NCBI GenBank assembly: GCA_011525015.1 | Contig: WTJC01000024.1 | Location: 27,279 to 69,712, forward strand | Length of the DNA: 42,434 bases | Source: Flavobacteriales bacterium | Lineage (GTDB): Bacteria; Bacteroidota; Bacteroidia; Flavobacteriales; Flavobacteriaceae | Direction: 5' to 3' | Shown here: piece after piece, positions 26,803-34,891 of the stretch | Numbering within the stretch: the first letter of the stretch is position 1 | Layout of the letters: the number at the start of each line of letters is the position of its first letter | Made by a program: the position numbers and the translations under genes | Notes under the pieces: generated by a model | Databases searched by the model: none | Seen by the model: only the letters and a program-made list of their open reading frames with translations | What the model was told of the DNA's origin: nothing

Positions 26803-27546
26803 ATGTTTTCGAACCTTCCCAATGCCGTAAGGCTTATTCTTATTGGTAATATTTTACTTTTTTTAGTCACTCAAACCTATGGTCCAGTGATGGTAGAGTA
26901 TTTGGGATTGTGGTTTATCGAAAATCCCAATTTTGAATATTGGCAGTTGGTTTCGCACATGTTCATGCACGGAGGCTTTGCTCATATTCTTTTCAATATG
27001 TATGCCCTTGTCGCTTTTGGAGGTCCTCTTGAGCGGATGTGGGGTAGCGAGAAGTTCTATTTTTTCTACTTCTCTGCAGGTTTAGGTGCTGCGCTTTTGC
27101 ATACTGCGGTGAACTATTACAATTTTCAAAGTGCTGTTGATGCAATAGTGGAGTCTGGAGTCAATCGTTTTGATTTGATGCAAGCGCTCACCTCAAGCAA
27201 TGGTGCTGATTACAACGTTTTAGGAAATGAGGTGCCGTATCACTTGGTTGAGAAGTTGTACAATTCTTTTGCCATTCCTGCAGTGGGTGCTTCTGGAGCT
27301 ATTTATGGTATTCTAGTAGCATTTGCTTTTATGTATTCTGAAGCGCGATTGATGTTATTGTTTTTCCCAGTTCCGATTAAGGCCAAATACTTTGTGCCTT
27401 TAGTCATTCTTGGAGATTTTTACTTTGGAATATCAAATGCTTCTACAGGAGTAGCTCATTTTGCTCATATAGGAGGAGCACTGTTAGGATTTATTATGAT
27501 GTGGTATTGGAAGAAAAACCAATTCAATAACAATAGATGGGATTAG
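26803..27546 (+). CDS. Rhomboid-family intramembrane serine protease, copy 1
   Basis: A 247-residue rhomboid with six or so membrane helices. The catalytic dyad is in place: Ser164 in VGASGAIYG and His222 in AHFAHIGGALLG. HGGFAHILFNM near 56-66 is the conserved helix-2 segment. An unusual loop of about 55 residues (100-157) lies between this segment and the serine helix, rich in polar and acidic residues. It follows mutL by 3 nt, and the second rhomboid starts at its stop (TAGATG). Intramembrane proteolysis is the family role; substrates are unknown. Confidence 0.93.
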   Translation: MFSNLPNAVRLILIGNILLFLVTQTYGPVMVEYLGLWFIENPNFEYWQLVSHMFMHGGFAHILFNMYALVAFGGPLERMWGSEKFYFFYFSAGLGAALLHTAVNYYNFQSAVDAIVESGVNRFDLMQALTSSNGADYNVLGNEVPYHLVEKLYNSFAIPAVGASGAIYGILVAFAFMYSEARLMLLFFPVPIKAKYFVPLVILGDFYFGISNASTGVAHFAHIGGALLGFIMMWYWKKNQFNNNRWD

Positions 27547-28398
27547 ATGAATCAATTTAAATTGAAATTTCAACTTTTTAATGCAGCCGAGAAATTAATC
27601 ACGGTCTTAGTGCTCTTTTACCTCTTGTCTAGTGTTGTTTCTGCCTTATTTCAATACAATGCGGTAGCGTTCTTAGAATTGGATAGAGACTTAGGTCGTT
27701 TGCTCTATAAACCTTGGACATTGATGAGCTATGCACTGGTTCATCAAGGAATTTTTCATATTCTTTTCAATATGTTGTGGCTTCATTTTTCGAGCCGGTT
27801 ATTTCTAAACCTTTTTGATGACAAGAGGTTTTATGCCTTATTTTCAATCGGTGTATTAGTAGGCGCTGCCTTCTTTTTAATTGCGTATAACACATTTCCG
27901 GCTTTGACTTCACGAAATGCTATGCTCGTCGGTTCTTCTGCTGGGGTAACAGCTGTACTAATATTCATGTGTGTGTATGCACCTCAAACCGCTTTAAGGT
28001 TCTTTACCTTTAATTTCAAATTGTGGCAGTTAGGAGTCTTCTTTGTGGTCTTAGATCTGATGCAATTGGGCTCAGGAATTAATATAGGAGGGCATTTAGC
28101 TCATTTAGGAGGGGCTCTTTCGGGCTATCTTTTGGCCTATCGAATCAAAAATACTTCAGACGATTTAACGCGCTTTTCTGATTTTTGGATCAAAGTGTTT
28201 GAACCTTTAAGGGCAGTTTTTAATCCAAAAAAACCTTCCTTTAAAAAGGTATACAAGAATAAAAACAAAACAGTAAAGGGCTCTGGGCCGAATCAGCAAG
28301 AAAAGTTAGATGCTATACTTGACAAGATTGGTAAGTCTGGTTATGAAGCATTGAGCAGTGAAGAAAAAGACTTCTTGTTTCAGCAGAGTAAGAAGTAA
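27547..28398 (+). CDS. Rhomboid-family intramembrane serine protease, copy 2, with C-terminal tail
   Basis: A 283-residue rhomboid. The helix-2 segment HQGIFHILFNM, the serine motif VGSSAGVTAV (Ser131) and the His motif GGHLAHLGGAL (His186) are all present. After the last helix comes a basic stretch (PKKPSFKKVYKNKNKT) and a small helical tail LDAILDKIGKSGYEALSSEEKDFLF, a DUF6576-like end common on flavobacterial rhomboids. It differs from copy 1 by lacking the long loop. It starts directly at the stop of copy 1. Its 3' end faces the WbqC-like gene across only 8 nt. Confidence 0.92.
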   Translation: MNQFKLKFQLFNAAEKLITVLVLFYLLSSVVSALFQYNAVAFLELDRDLGRLLYKPWTLMSYALVHQGIFHILFNMLWLHFSSRLFLNLFDDKRFYALFSIGVLVGAAFFLIAYNTFPALTSRNAMLVGSSAGVTAVLIFMCVYAPQTALRFFTFNFKLWQLGVFFVVLDLMQLGSGINIGGHLAHLGGALSGYLLAYRIKNTSDDLTRFSDFWIKVFEPLRAVFNPKKPSFKKVYKNKNKTVKGSGPNQQEKLDAILDKIGKSGYEALSSEEKDFLFQQSKK

Positions 28399-28406
28399 GC
28401 GCTTTG

Positions 28407-29042
28407 TCAGCCAATTTTTAACGCTTTTATGTCGATTTGAGATAAGTAATCCTCGGCATTTGGGCCAAGGTTAAAAAGCAAATCAAGCATACTTGCATTT
28501 TCAATAAATCCATGGCGATCACCAAACACCTGCGTGTATTGTGGAGCAGTGAACCTCAATTTGTACTTGGCATTGACCAAAAATCGAAAGTCGTTATCAT
28601 CACTTTCTAGATTAAAACGTTCTGAATAGGCTTCAGTTAATTGCAGATTGAGCTGTTTGGCAAAATAGCGTATCGAATCTAGGTTGAGCTCTAAGAGTGA
28701 GTTGTATTTCTTCTCGAAAAGTAGCGTTAGTTCATCTTCGTAAAATTCAAAATAAGGGGATGATCTGTAGGCTGTGGTGATGCTTTTCCAATGGATTCTA
28801 TTCCACAGCGTTTTGTACTCTAATTCAACCTCAGAAAACTTTTGATGCTCTTGCTTTTTCTTGTGTATGATAGGAGCACTTAGTTTAAGTTTTCCAGAAT
28901 CGGAGCATATTTCGCATCGGTTTCTGAAGGTTTGTTTTTGAAAATGATCGTGAACTTCCCAAGTCACATGTCCGTTGTAGGCTTGAATAACTGCAAAATG
29001 AAAAACATTGGGAAAATAAGTAGGATGCAATAAGCAAGACAT
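28407..29042 (-). CDS. WbqC-like family protein
   Basis: A 211-residue protein of the WbqC family, first named from O-antigen clusters and of unresolved biochemical role. Typical features are the HPTYFPNVFHFA start (family P-x-YFP), FRNRCEI, LSAPI, and NRIHWKSITTAYRSSPYFEFYEDEL, which matches the family's W-x-x-I-x-x-AY-x-x-sPYF pattern. No signal peptide. The gene follows lepB by 2 nt and is the last of the minus-strand run. In flavobacteria it is often found after lepB, but no functional tie is known to me. Confidence 0.87.
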   Translation of the reverse strand: MSCLLHPTYFPNVFHFAVIQAYNGHVTWEVHDHFQKQTFRNRCEICSDSGKLKLSAPIIHKKKQEHQKFSEVELEYKTLWNRIHWKSITTAYRSSPYFEFYEDELTLLFEKKYNSLLELNLDSIRYFAKQLNLQLTEAYSERFNLESDDNDFRFLVNAKYKLRFTAPQYTQVFGDRHGFIENASMLDLLFNLGPNAEDYLSQIDIKALKIG

Positions 29043-29044
29043 TC

Positions 29045-30766
29045 TTATTTATTCGTTTTTGATTTTAAGTATTCAAAGAATTTACGGTGTACAAATTTCG
29101 AGTAGAGGTAGTACAAGCCTAAAGCAAAGATAAATGCCCAGAAATAAGAAACAGGTTCTCCTTTTCCGTTTACGGTTGTAAAAAATCTATCCCATCTTCC
29201 TTTCCAACTAAAAAGACCTTGGTTAAAGTTGTCCCAACTCATCCAAATAAATACCGGTTTTCCAACGATGTGATCTTCTGGAACAAACCCCCATGTTCTG
29301 CTATCTTCTGAGTGATGTCTGTTATCACCCATCATCCAGTAATAATCCATTTTAAAGGTGTATGAGGTTGCCTTTTCACCATTGAGCAGGAATGAGTCAC
29401 CTTCTTTGGAAAGTGTATTGTGCTCGTATTCTCGTATGATTTTTTTGTAAAGGGGATAGGTTTTTTCATTGAGGGCAATACTGCTTCCTCGTTTAGGAAT
29501 AAACAAAGGCCCTAGCTGATCATTGTTCCATTGGTACTGATCAGGTGTTTGTGGAAAAATATTATACCCCAACACTCCCTTGGGTTGTAATTTTTTGATG
29601 ACAGAATCTACACCTTCTTGACCTATGAGTTTTTGATACATTTGATCGGTCAAGTTGACTTCGCGTTCTTGAGTTGTTATTTCTTTGAGCGATATTCTGT
29701 GTTGTCGTAGAACAGAGGAGGGTATCCCCTGAGCCGCTGTCACCAATTCAATGTAATTTTCATTTTGACTCATCCCTAGAAGATAAGGGGTCATGGCATT
29801 GTACTGTGTTTGATTTAATTGTTCGGCGCGAAAGGTTCTGGTATATCCCTCTGCCTCAATGGCTTCTAACCATCTCGAAGAAACACCTTTGCGCGCATAA
29901 ACCGTATGGTCATACATGGGCTTAGCACGATCACTGAGTTGTAATTGTTTTCCGTTGATGTGAACAAAACCATCAATAATCTCAAGGGTGTCTCCAGGAG
30001 TACCCACACAGCGTTTGACGTAATTTGATTTTTTGTCAATAGGTTTTTTTACACCCTTTTCTGCGACAAAAAATTGACGCACTGTATCTGCAGGCCAACT
30101 AAAGACTACAATGTCATTTTTCTTTACCGATTGAAAGCCCGGTAATCTCAAATAAGGAAGTTGTGGTTTTTTTAGATAAGATCTTGTTCTAACTAGAGGT
30201 AGGGTGTCGTGCACCATTGGAGCTGCTACAGTAGTCATAGGAACGCGAGCTCCGTAATGAAATTTGGATACCAACAAGAAATCACCAATACGCAGGGTGC
30301 GCTCCAATGAACCCGTTGGAATAGCATAGGGTTGCATAAAATAGGTGTGCACTAATGTCGCCGCGACTACAGCAAAAAGAATTGAACTCACCCATTCTGA
30401 TGTTTTTTTCTGTTTTTTTAAATCATCCTCGGTTTGATAATTACTTTGGTTGTCATGTCCAACCAAAAAGAGATAAAATCCAAGACTAAATACGGTTACA
30501 TAGGATTCATAAGGCTTAGTTCGACCGAAATTTCGAAGCAATTCAACCCAAACCACAGGAAACATGATCAGGTTGATTATAGGAACAAAGAGTAAAATCA
30601 CCCAGTAGGGAGACCTCCTTATTATTTTCATTAAGATAACGGCATTGTATACTGGAACAACTGCTTGCCAAGCTTTATACCCGGCTTTTACATACAATTT
30701 ATAAGTGGCTAGGAAATGAATAAGTTGAAGTCCTATGAAAAAGACAAACCACTGGAATAAATTCAT
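29045..30766 (-). CDS. lepB: Signal peptidase I (long flavobacterial form)
   Basis: A 573-residue signal peptidase I, which removes signal peptides from exported proteins. The N-terminal membrane region (about 1-105) resembles a DUF5684 segment, and a further helix (about 127-145) anchors the protease. Catalytic Ser153 lies in IPTGSLERTL and Lys251 in NYVKRCVGTPGDTLEI; the usual Ser-Met is Ser-Leu here. GDNRHHSEDSR is at 480-490. Between the catalytic Lys box and this motif lies an insertion of some 200 residues (about 275-475) that is not found in E. coli LepB. It follows dapB by 50 nt, a gap containing a one-mismatch TATCTTTA box. Confidence 0.94.
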   Translation of the reverse strand: MNLFQWFVFFIGLQLIHFLATYKLYVKAGYKAWQAVVPVYNAVILMKIIRRSPYWVILLFVPIINLIMFPVVWVELLRNFGRTKPYESYVTVFSLGFYLFLVGHDNQSNYQTEDDLKKQKKTSEWVSSILFAVVAATLVHTYFMQPYAIPTGSLERTLRIGDFLLVSKFHYGARVPMTTVAAPMVHDTLPLVRTRSYLKKPQLPYLRLPGFQSVKKNDIVVFSWPADTVRQFFVAEKGVKKPIDKKSNYVKRCVGTPGDTLEIIDGFVHINGKQLQLSDRAKPMYDHTVYARKGVSSRWLEAIEAEGYTRTFRAEQLNQTQYNAMTPYLLGMSQNENYIELVTAAQGIPSSVLRQHRISLKEITTQEREVNLTDQMYQKLIGQEGVDSVIKKLQPKGVLGYNIFPQTPDQYQWNNDQLGPLFIPKRGSSIALNEKTYPLYKKIIREYEHNTLSKEGDSFLLNGEKATSYTFKMDYYWMMGDNRHHSEDSRTWGFVPEDHIVGKPVFIWMSWDNFNQGLFSWKGRWDRFFTTVNGKGEPVSYFWAFIFALGLYYLYSKFVHRKFFEYLKSKTNK

Positions 30767-30816
30767 AAATCAATACTTTTAGTCACTTGTAAAGATAAAA
30801 CAAACTGCGCTCTGTC

Positions 30817-31512
30817 TTATAGCGATAGTACATCTTTCATACTAAAGACGCCCTTCTTGTCTAAAATCCATTCTGCTGCTATTACTGCCCCTAATGCAAA
30901 CCCGTTTCGATTGTAGGCCTCATGGGTAATTTGAATTTGGTCGACCTCGTTGCCGTAGCTTACGGTATGTGTTCCGGGAACTTCACCTTGGCGTTCTGAT
31001 TTGATATGCAGGTGTTTTTCTTTTGGAGAATCACTGAAATTCACCAAGTCGAAATCTCGAATAATCGGCTCTCCAAGACTTATGGCAGTACCACTTGGAG
31101 CATCTACTTTGTGTATGTGATGTATTTCTTTTATCGATGGTTGGTACTGTCCCGTTTGACTCATCAATCGCGATAGGTGTTCGTTTAGCGCAAAAAAGAG
31201 ATTAACACCAAGTGAAAAATTGGAAGCGTAGAGAAAGCTTCCGTTCTCTTGTTCACATAGAGAAACGATTTTAGGATAATTTTCAAGCCATCCTGTAGTA
31301 CCAGAAATCACGGCAACCCCATTTTGTATGCAGCCTGATATCAGATCGAAAGCAGTTTCGGGTGTACTAAAATTGATGGCAACATCAAACTTTGAATAAT
31401 CGATGGTATCGGTTTTTTTGTCAATAATTACAGGACAATCATGACCTCTTTCTTTGGCAATCTTTTCTACAAGCTGCCCCATTTTTCCATATCCTAACAG
31501 TGCGATATTCAT
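30817..31512 (-). CDS. dapB: 4-hydroxy-tetrahydrodipicolinate reductase
   Basis: DapB, 231 residues, the NAD(P)H-dependent reductase of the lysine and diaminopimelate pathway that feeds peptidoglycan. Seen are the nucleotide-binding GYGKMG (7-12), FSTPE, SGTTGW, and the catalytic EIHHIHKVDAPSGTA (129-143) with its His and Lys. It is a little shorter than proteobacterial DapB, as in other Bacteroidota, through a reduced N-terminal domain. Its ATG overlaps the stop of the DUF5683 gene by one base (TAATG). Confidence 0.96.
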   Translation of the reverse strand: MNIALLGYGKMGQLVEKIAKERGHDCPVIIDKKTDTIDYSKFDVAINFSTPETAFDLISGCIQNGVAVISGTTGWLENYPKIVSLCEQENGSFLYASNFSLGVNLFFALNEHLSRLMSQTGQYQPSIKEIHHIHKVDAPSGTAISLGEPIIRDFDLVNFSDSPKEKHLHIKSERQGEVPGTHTVSYGNEVDQIQITHEAYNRNGFALGAVIAAEWILDKKGVFSMKDVLSL

Positions 31513-32165
31513 TAAAAAGAAATTTGCATTTTCATTCCTACCTGTGTCACTCCAATGTCATTTTGCTCTAAAAATGGTCGGTAGTCTACACTTAGCGTAT
31601 TACTGATATTGTATTGTTTTAAATGCGCGTCAACATTGGCATCGATGATATTTAACACATAGAGACCTATGGCTATAAGCAGTGATAAATCACGTTGACT
31701 TTGAATTGATTTTTGGGCATCCTGCAGACCTCTATCTGAAATATCAGGGCCTGAACCGTCTTTGTTGATGTCATAAAACTCATCGGTTGTAAATCCAAGA
31801 CGACGAACCTTAAAGGCGTTTCTATATCTCAAATATTGTTTTTGATTAAAAGTGTAGGCGTATATACCCGTTCCCAGCGCGCCATAAACCAGCGGTGCCT
31901 TCCAGTAGCGCTTGTTGTAAATTTGACCCAGACCAGGAAATACAGCTGAGTAAAAGGCGGCCTTACTAGGGGCAAGTGGATTGAGCGCCTTATTTCTTGC
32001 AGCCTCTTTTCGGCGCTCTCTTTTGAGGATTTTTTGTTCTTTTCGCTCTTTTTTTAGCGTTGATTTTTCAACTTGAGGTTCTGTTGGAACAGGGATGTCT
32101 TTGATTTGACCAAAGGCAAGATGACTTAGTAAAATACATACAAGACAAAGTAACCCTCTATTCAC
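31512..32165 (-). CDS. DUF5683 membrane protein
   Basis: A 217-residue DUF5683 protein. It has a signal peptide (NRGLLCLVCILLSHLAFG), a highly charged Lys/Arg/Glu-rich segment (about 30-60), then FPGLGQIYNKRYWKAPLVY, the family's hallmark, followed by two hydrophobic stretches. No ATG is available. GTG at 32165 overlaps the parB stop by 8 nt (GTGAATAG), with a TTG just before it as the alternative. Position between parB and dapB is typical of flavobacterial chromosomes. Function unknown. Confidence 0.85.
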   Translation of the reverse strand: MNRGLLCLVCILLSHLAFGQIKDIPVPTEPQVEKSTLKKERKEQKILKRERRKEAARNKALNPLAPSKAAFYSAVFPGLGQIYNKRYWKAPLVYGALGTGIYAYTFNQKQYLRYRNAFKVRRLGFTTDEFYDINKDGSGPDISDRGLQDAQKSIQSQRDLSLLIAIGLYVLNIIDANVDAHLKQYNISNTLSVDYRPFLEQNDIGVTQVGMKMQISF

Positions 32166-33063
32166 CAAGCAAATCGTTTTTAATGGCTAAAAAATCTTCC
32201 TCAGATTGAAAAGGAATTATAATTTGACCTCTTCCAGAGTTGAGTGCTTTAATTGAAATAGATCTCCCTATTTTTTTCTCGAAACCTCTAATAAATTCGT
32301 CTGCACCTAGTATTTTGATGACCTCCTTGGTGTCTGACTCAGATTTCACACCTCTGTTCAGATAATTGCGAACGCGGTCTTCAACGGCACGAACAGAAAG
32401 ACCTTTAGCTATAATTTCGTTTAATAATTCAATTTGATAACTGTCGTCTTCAATTGAAATCAATGCTCTTCCATGGCCCATACTGCACTTTCCTTCTCTC
32501 ATCGCATTTTGAACACTGGGATGTAATTTCAACAGGCGAAGGTAATTGGTGATGGTAGAGCGTTTTTTACCAACGCGCTCACTCAATTTCTCTTGGGTTA
32601 TTTTTATTTCATCAATGAGTCGCTTATAAGACAATGCAATTTCTATGGGATCTAACTCTTGACGTTGAATATTTTCAACAAGAGCCATCTCTAAAAGCTC
32701 TTGATCATTAGCAAGCCTTACATAAGCCGGTATCGTTTCTAAACCTGCTCTTTTTGCCGCACGAAATCTTCGCTCTCCTGATACCAGTTGAAATTCGTCT
32801 AAATCTGTTTTGCGAACGGTAATAGGTTGAATAATCCCCAGTTCTTTTATTGAAGCTGCCAATTCTTCAAGCATTTCTTCGTTGAAATGCAGGCGGGGTT
32901 GATAAGGATTTACAGAAATATCGTCTAGCGGTAAATCTATGATGTTGCCAATGATTTTTTCAGCACCCTTGTCTTTTGCAGACTTAATTTCTTTTAAGGG
33001 CTCTTTCATCAAGGCAGAAATACCTCTTCCCAAAACTTGTTTTTTTGCTTTTTTACTTGGCAT
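32158..33063 (-). CDS. parB: Chromosome-partitioning protein ParB
   Basis: A 301-residue ParB/Spo0J family CTPase and DNA-binding protein that loads at parS sites near the origin and drives segregation with ParA. The N-terminal part has GRGISALM and the nucleotide-binding core IDLPLDDISVNPYQPR, NPYQPR being typical, then ELIAS-like LEELAASIKELGIIQPITVR and GERRFRAAKRAG. The helix-turn-helix is near residues 150-175 (ITQEKLSERVGKKRSTITNYLRLL in two parts). The C-terminal end is a dimerisation helix. It follows parA by 2 nt. I found no parS-like palindrome in the intergenic regions of this window. Confidence 0.95.
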   Translation of the reverse strand: MPSKKAKKQVLGRGISALMKEPLKEIKSAKDKGAEKIIGNIIDLPLDDISVNPYQPRLHFNEEMLEELAASIKELGIIQPITVRKTDLDEFQLVSGERRFRAAKRAGLETIPAYVRLANDQELLEMALVENIQRQELDPIEIALSYKRLIDEIKITQEKLSERVGKKRSTITNYLRLLKLHPSVQNAMREGKCSMGHGRALISIEDDSYQIELLNEIIAKGLSVRAVEDRVRNYLNRGVKSESDTKEVIKILGADEFIRGFEKKIGRSISIKALNSGRGQIIIPFQSEEDFLAIKNDLLGE

Positions 33064-33065
33064 AC

Positions 33066-33836
33066 TTATTTTTTACTGTTTTTGTCTATTATTTCCTGAG
33101 CTAGTTTTAGATAGTTTTCTGCCCCTTTACTACTAAGGTCGTAACTGATAATGCTTTCTCCAAAACTAGGGGCTTCTGACAGTTTTACGTTTCGTTGAAT
33201 GATGGTGTCAAAAACCATTTCAGTGAAGTGCTTTCTGACTTCTTCAACCACCTGATTTGAAAGCCTTAACCTTGAATCAAACATGGTGAGCAGCATACCC
33301 TCAATATCAAGGGATTTATTGTATAGTTTTTGAACGCTTTTTACGGTATTGAGCAACTTTCCGAGTCCCTCGAGTGCAAAGTATTCACACTGAATAGGTA
33401 TAATCACTGAATCACTGGCCGTTAACGCATTTAAGGTTAACAATCCTAAAGAAGGCGCACAGTCGATGATGATGTAGTCGTATTCTTTTTTGACCTTGCT
33501 TAGCGCTGTTTTGAGCATGAATTCTCGTTCTTCTTTGTCGACTAATTCAATCTCAGTAGCTACTAAATCGATATGGGCAGGTATAATTTTAACATTCGGT
33601 GAGTTGGTTTCAAGAATGACATCTTCTGCGCTTAATTCGTGCTCGAGCAACTGATAAGTTCCTTTGTCGATTTGATCTACATCAATCCCTAGACCTGATG
33701 TAGCATTGGCCTGTGGATCAGCATCGATAAGCAATACTTTCTTTTCAAGTGCTCCTAAACCCGCTGCTAAATTTACAGATGTGGTTGTTTTTCCGACTCC
33801 TCCTTTTTGATTCGCAATCGCAATGATTTTTCCCAT
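33066..33836 (-). CDS. parA: Chromosome-partitioning ATPase ParA
   Basis: A 256-residue ParA/Soj ATPase with the deviant Walker A motif KGGVGKTT (residues 10-17), the DADPQANAT switch, IIIDCAPSLGLLTLNAL for Walker B, and QCEYFALEGLGKL. It binds DNA non-specifically as an ATP dimer and works with ParB. It is first of a parA-parB-DUF5683-dapB chain. The 121-nt gap upstream (33837-33957) separates it from the ftsB-like gene and carries paired AATTGTTAA motifs. Confidence 0.96.
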   Translation of the reverse strand: MGKIIAIANQKGGVGKTTTSVNLAAGLGALEKKVLLIDADPQANATSGLGIDVDQIDKGTYQLLEHELSAEDVILETNSPNVKIIPAHIDLVATEIELVDKEEREFMLKTALSKVKKEYDYIIIDCAPSLGLLTLNALTASDSVIIPIQCEYFALEGLGKLLNTVKSVQKLYNKSLDIEGMLLTMFDSRLRLSNQVVEEVRKHFTEMVFDTIIQRNVKLSEAPSFGESIISYDLSSKGAENYLKLAQEIIDKNSKK

Positions 33837-33902
33837 AAAATGAACCTATATGCCGGGCTAAAATACAATTTAATGCATGTTTTTAAAGGAAGAGAAAGCA
33901 CT

Positions 33903-33946
33903 AATTGTTAACAAATCTGTGCAAAAATTAAGTCAATTGTTAATAA
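33903..33946. repeat. Paired AATTGTTAA motifs upstream of parA
   Basis: AATTGTTAA occurs at 33903-33911 and again at 33935-33943, exactly 32 bp (about three helical turns) apart. The first copy is part of a perfect 10-bp palindrome TTGTTAACAA (33905-33914); the second reads TTGTTAATAA. They lie in the only sizeable gap of the ftsB-parA run, a position suited to a dimeric regulator. AT-rich sequence raises the odds of chance. Confidence 0.35.
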
Positions 33947-33957
33947 AGCAGAGGCGC

Positions 33958-34269
33958 TTATTTTATAGAATCTTGATATTCAATTATAAAGACTTCTTCG
34001 TTGTCTTTTTTAAAGTAATACTGTTCTCTAGCAAATGCTTCTTTGGCTTTATGAGATTGAAGTGTATCTAAAAGGGCTTTATTTTTCGCTATTTCTTCTT
34101 CAAGGAATTTCTTTTCAAGCTCTAAGCTCTCAATATTGTTGTTCAACCGAAATTGAAGCATAATTGAATTGGGATGAATAAAAAACAGGTACAAAAAGCC
34201 CCCTAATGAAATAATCACGTACCAGTTTGTCAATAATTTTAATGTTGATTTGGATGGTTTAAGACGCAT
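33958..34269 (-). CDS. FtsB/DivIC-type septum formation initiator
   Basis: A 103-residue single-pass division protein of the FtsB/DivIC family. A short basic cytoplasmic start (MRLKPSKSTLK) is followed by one membrane helix (about 14-32, YVIISLGGFLYLFFI), a coiled coil (NIESLELEKKFLEEEIAKNKALLDTLQS over about 42-70, seen in parts) and a FAREQYYFKKDNEE end, which matches the family's A-R-E-x-Y. It would form the FtsQLB divisome complex. It follows udk by 1 nt. The divisome partner genes are not in the window. Confidence 0.9.
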   Translation of the reverse strand: MRLKPSKSTLKLLTNWYVIISLGGFLYLFFIHPNSIMLQFRLNNNIESLELEKKFLEEEIAKNKALLDTLQSHKAKEAFAREQYYFKKDNEEVFIIEYQDSIK

Positions 34270-34270
34270 T

Positions 34271-34879
34271 TTAAGAAATTTTAGCGGTCAAATCTTTACT
34301 GATTTCTTCAATTATTGATGAATTAAACTCATTGGTTGACACCACTAAGTTACTCTCTTTTTTTTGAGGGTAAACATAGGTCTGGTACATCGGTTTTACC
34401 TGTGTTAGGTAACGCTGAATACTAAAGTCAAGTTCATGACCTCTTTCTTTTAAATCACGCTCTAGACGCCTTATTAATCGAATATCGTCATCGGTGTCTA
34501 AAAAAATCCAGAAATCAACACTTTCTTTAAGTTTTTGATGTTGCATTAATAAAATACCTTCAAGAATCAACAGGGGGGTGGGTTCAATCCGTATGGTTTG
34601 TGAGGCTCTTGTTTCAATTTTAAAATCATATGTGGGTTGCTCGATGGCTTTTCCTGCTTTTAACAATTGAATATGAGACACGAGCAAATCAAAATCTAAA
34701 GCATCGGGATGATCAAAATTTACAGCTTTTCGTTCTTCACGCGTCAAATGAGACAAATCATTATAGTAATCGTCCTGAGAAATAATTTGAAATTTTCCCC
34801 TTGGTAGCAAGTCACTCAACGACTTGACAAAGGTTGTTTTTCCGCTTGCTGATCCACCTACGATTCCTACCGTATACAT
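34271..34879 (-). CDS. udk: Uridine kinase
   Basis: A 202-residue uridine/cytidine kinase of the phosphoribulokinase-like P-loop family, which phosphorylates uridine or cytidine in pyrimidine salvage. Walker A GGSASGKTT is at residues 8-16. SQDDYYNDLS, NFDHPDALDFDLL and PTYDFKI are the nucleoside-binding motifs, and ILEGILLM gives Walker B. Length is standard. It starts 12 nt after the anmK stop and ends 1 nt before the ftsB-like gene, so it is probably on the peptidoglycan-recycling transcript. Confidence 0.95.
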   Translation of the reverse strand: MYTVGIVGGSASGKTTFVKSLSDLLPRGKFQIISQDDYYNDLSHLTREERKAVNFDHPDALDFDLLVSHIQLLKAGKAIEQPTYDFKIETRASQTIRIEPTPLLILEGILLMQHQKLKESVDFWIFLDTDDDIRLIRRLERDLKERGHELDFSIQRYLTQVKPMYQTYVYPQKKESNLVVSTNEFNSSIIEEISKDLTAKIS

Positions 34880-34891
34880 GTTCGATGTTTT

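Noticed and set aside
28397-28404. AAGCGCTT palindrome between the convergent rhomboid and WbqC-like genes as a terminator
   Set aside because: It is only 8 bp with no loop and no following T-run long enough for a terminator.
32158-33957. parS site near parAB
   Set aside because: I looked for the usual 14-16 bp parS palindrome (GTTTCACGTGAAAC type) and saw none in the intergenic regions here; the TTGTTAACAA palindrome does not match it.
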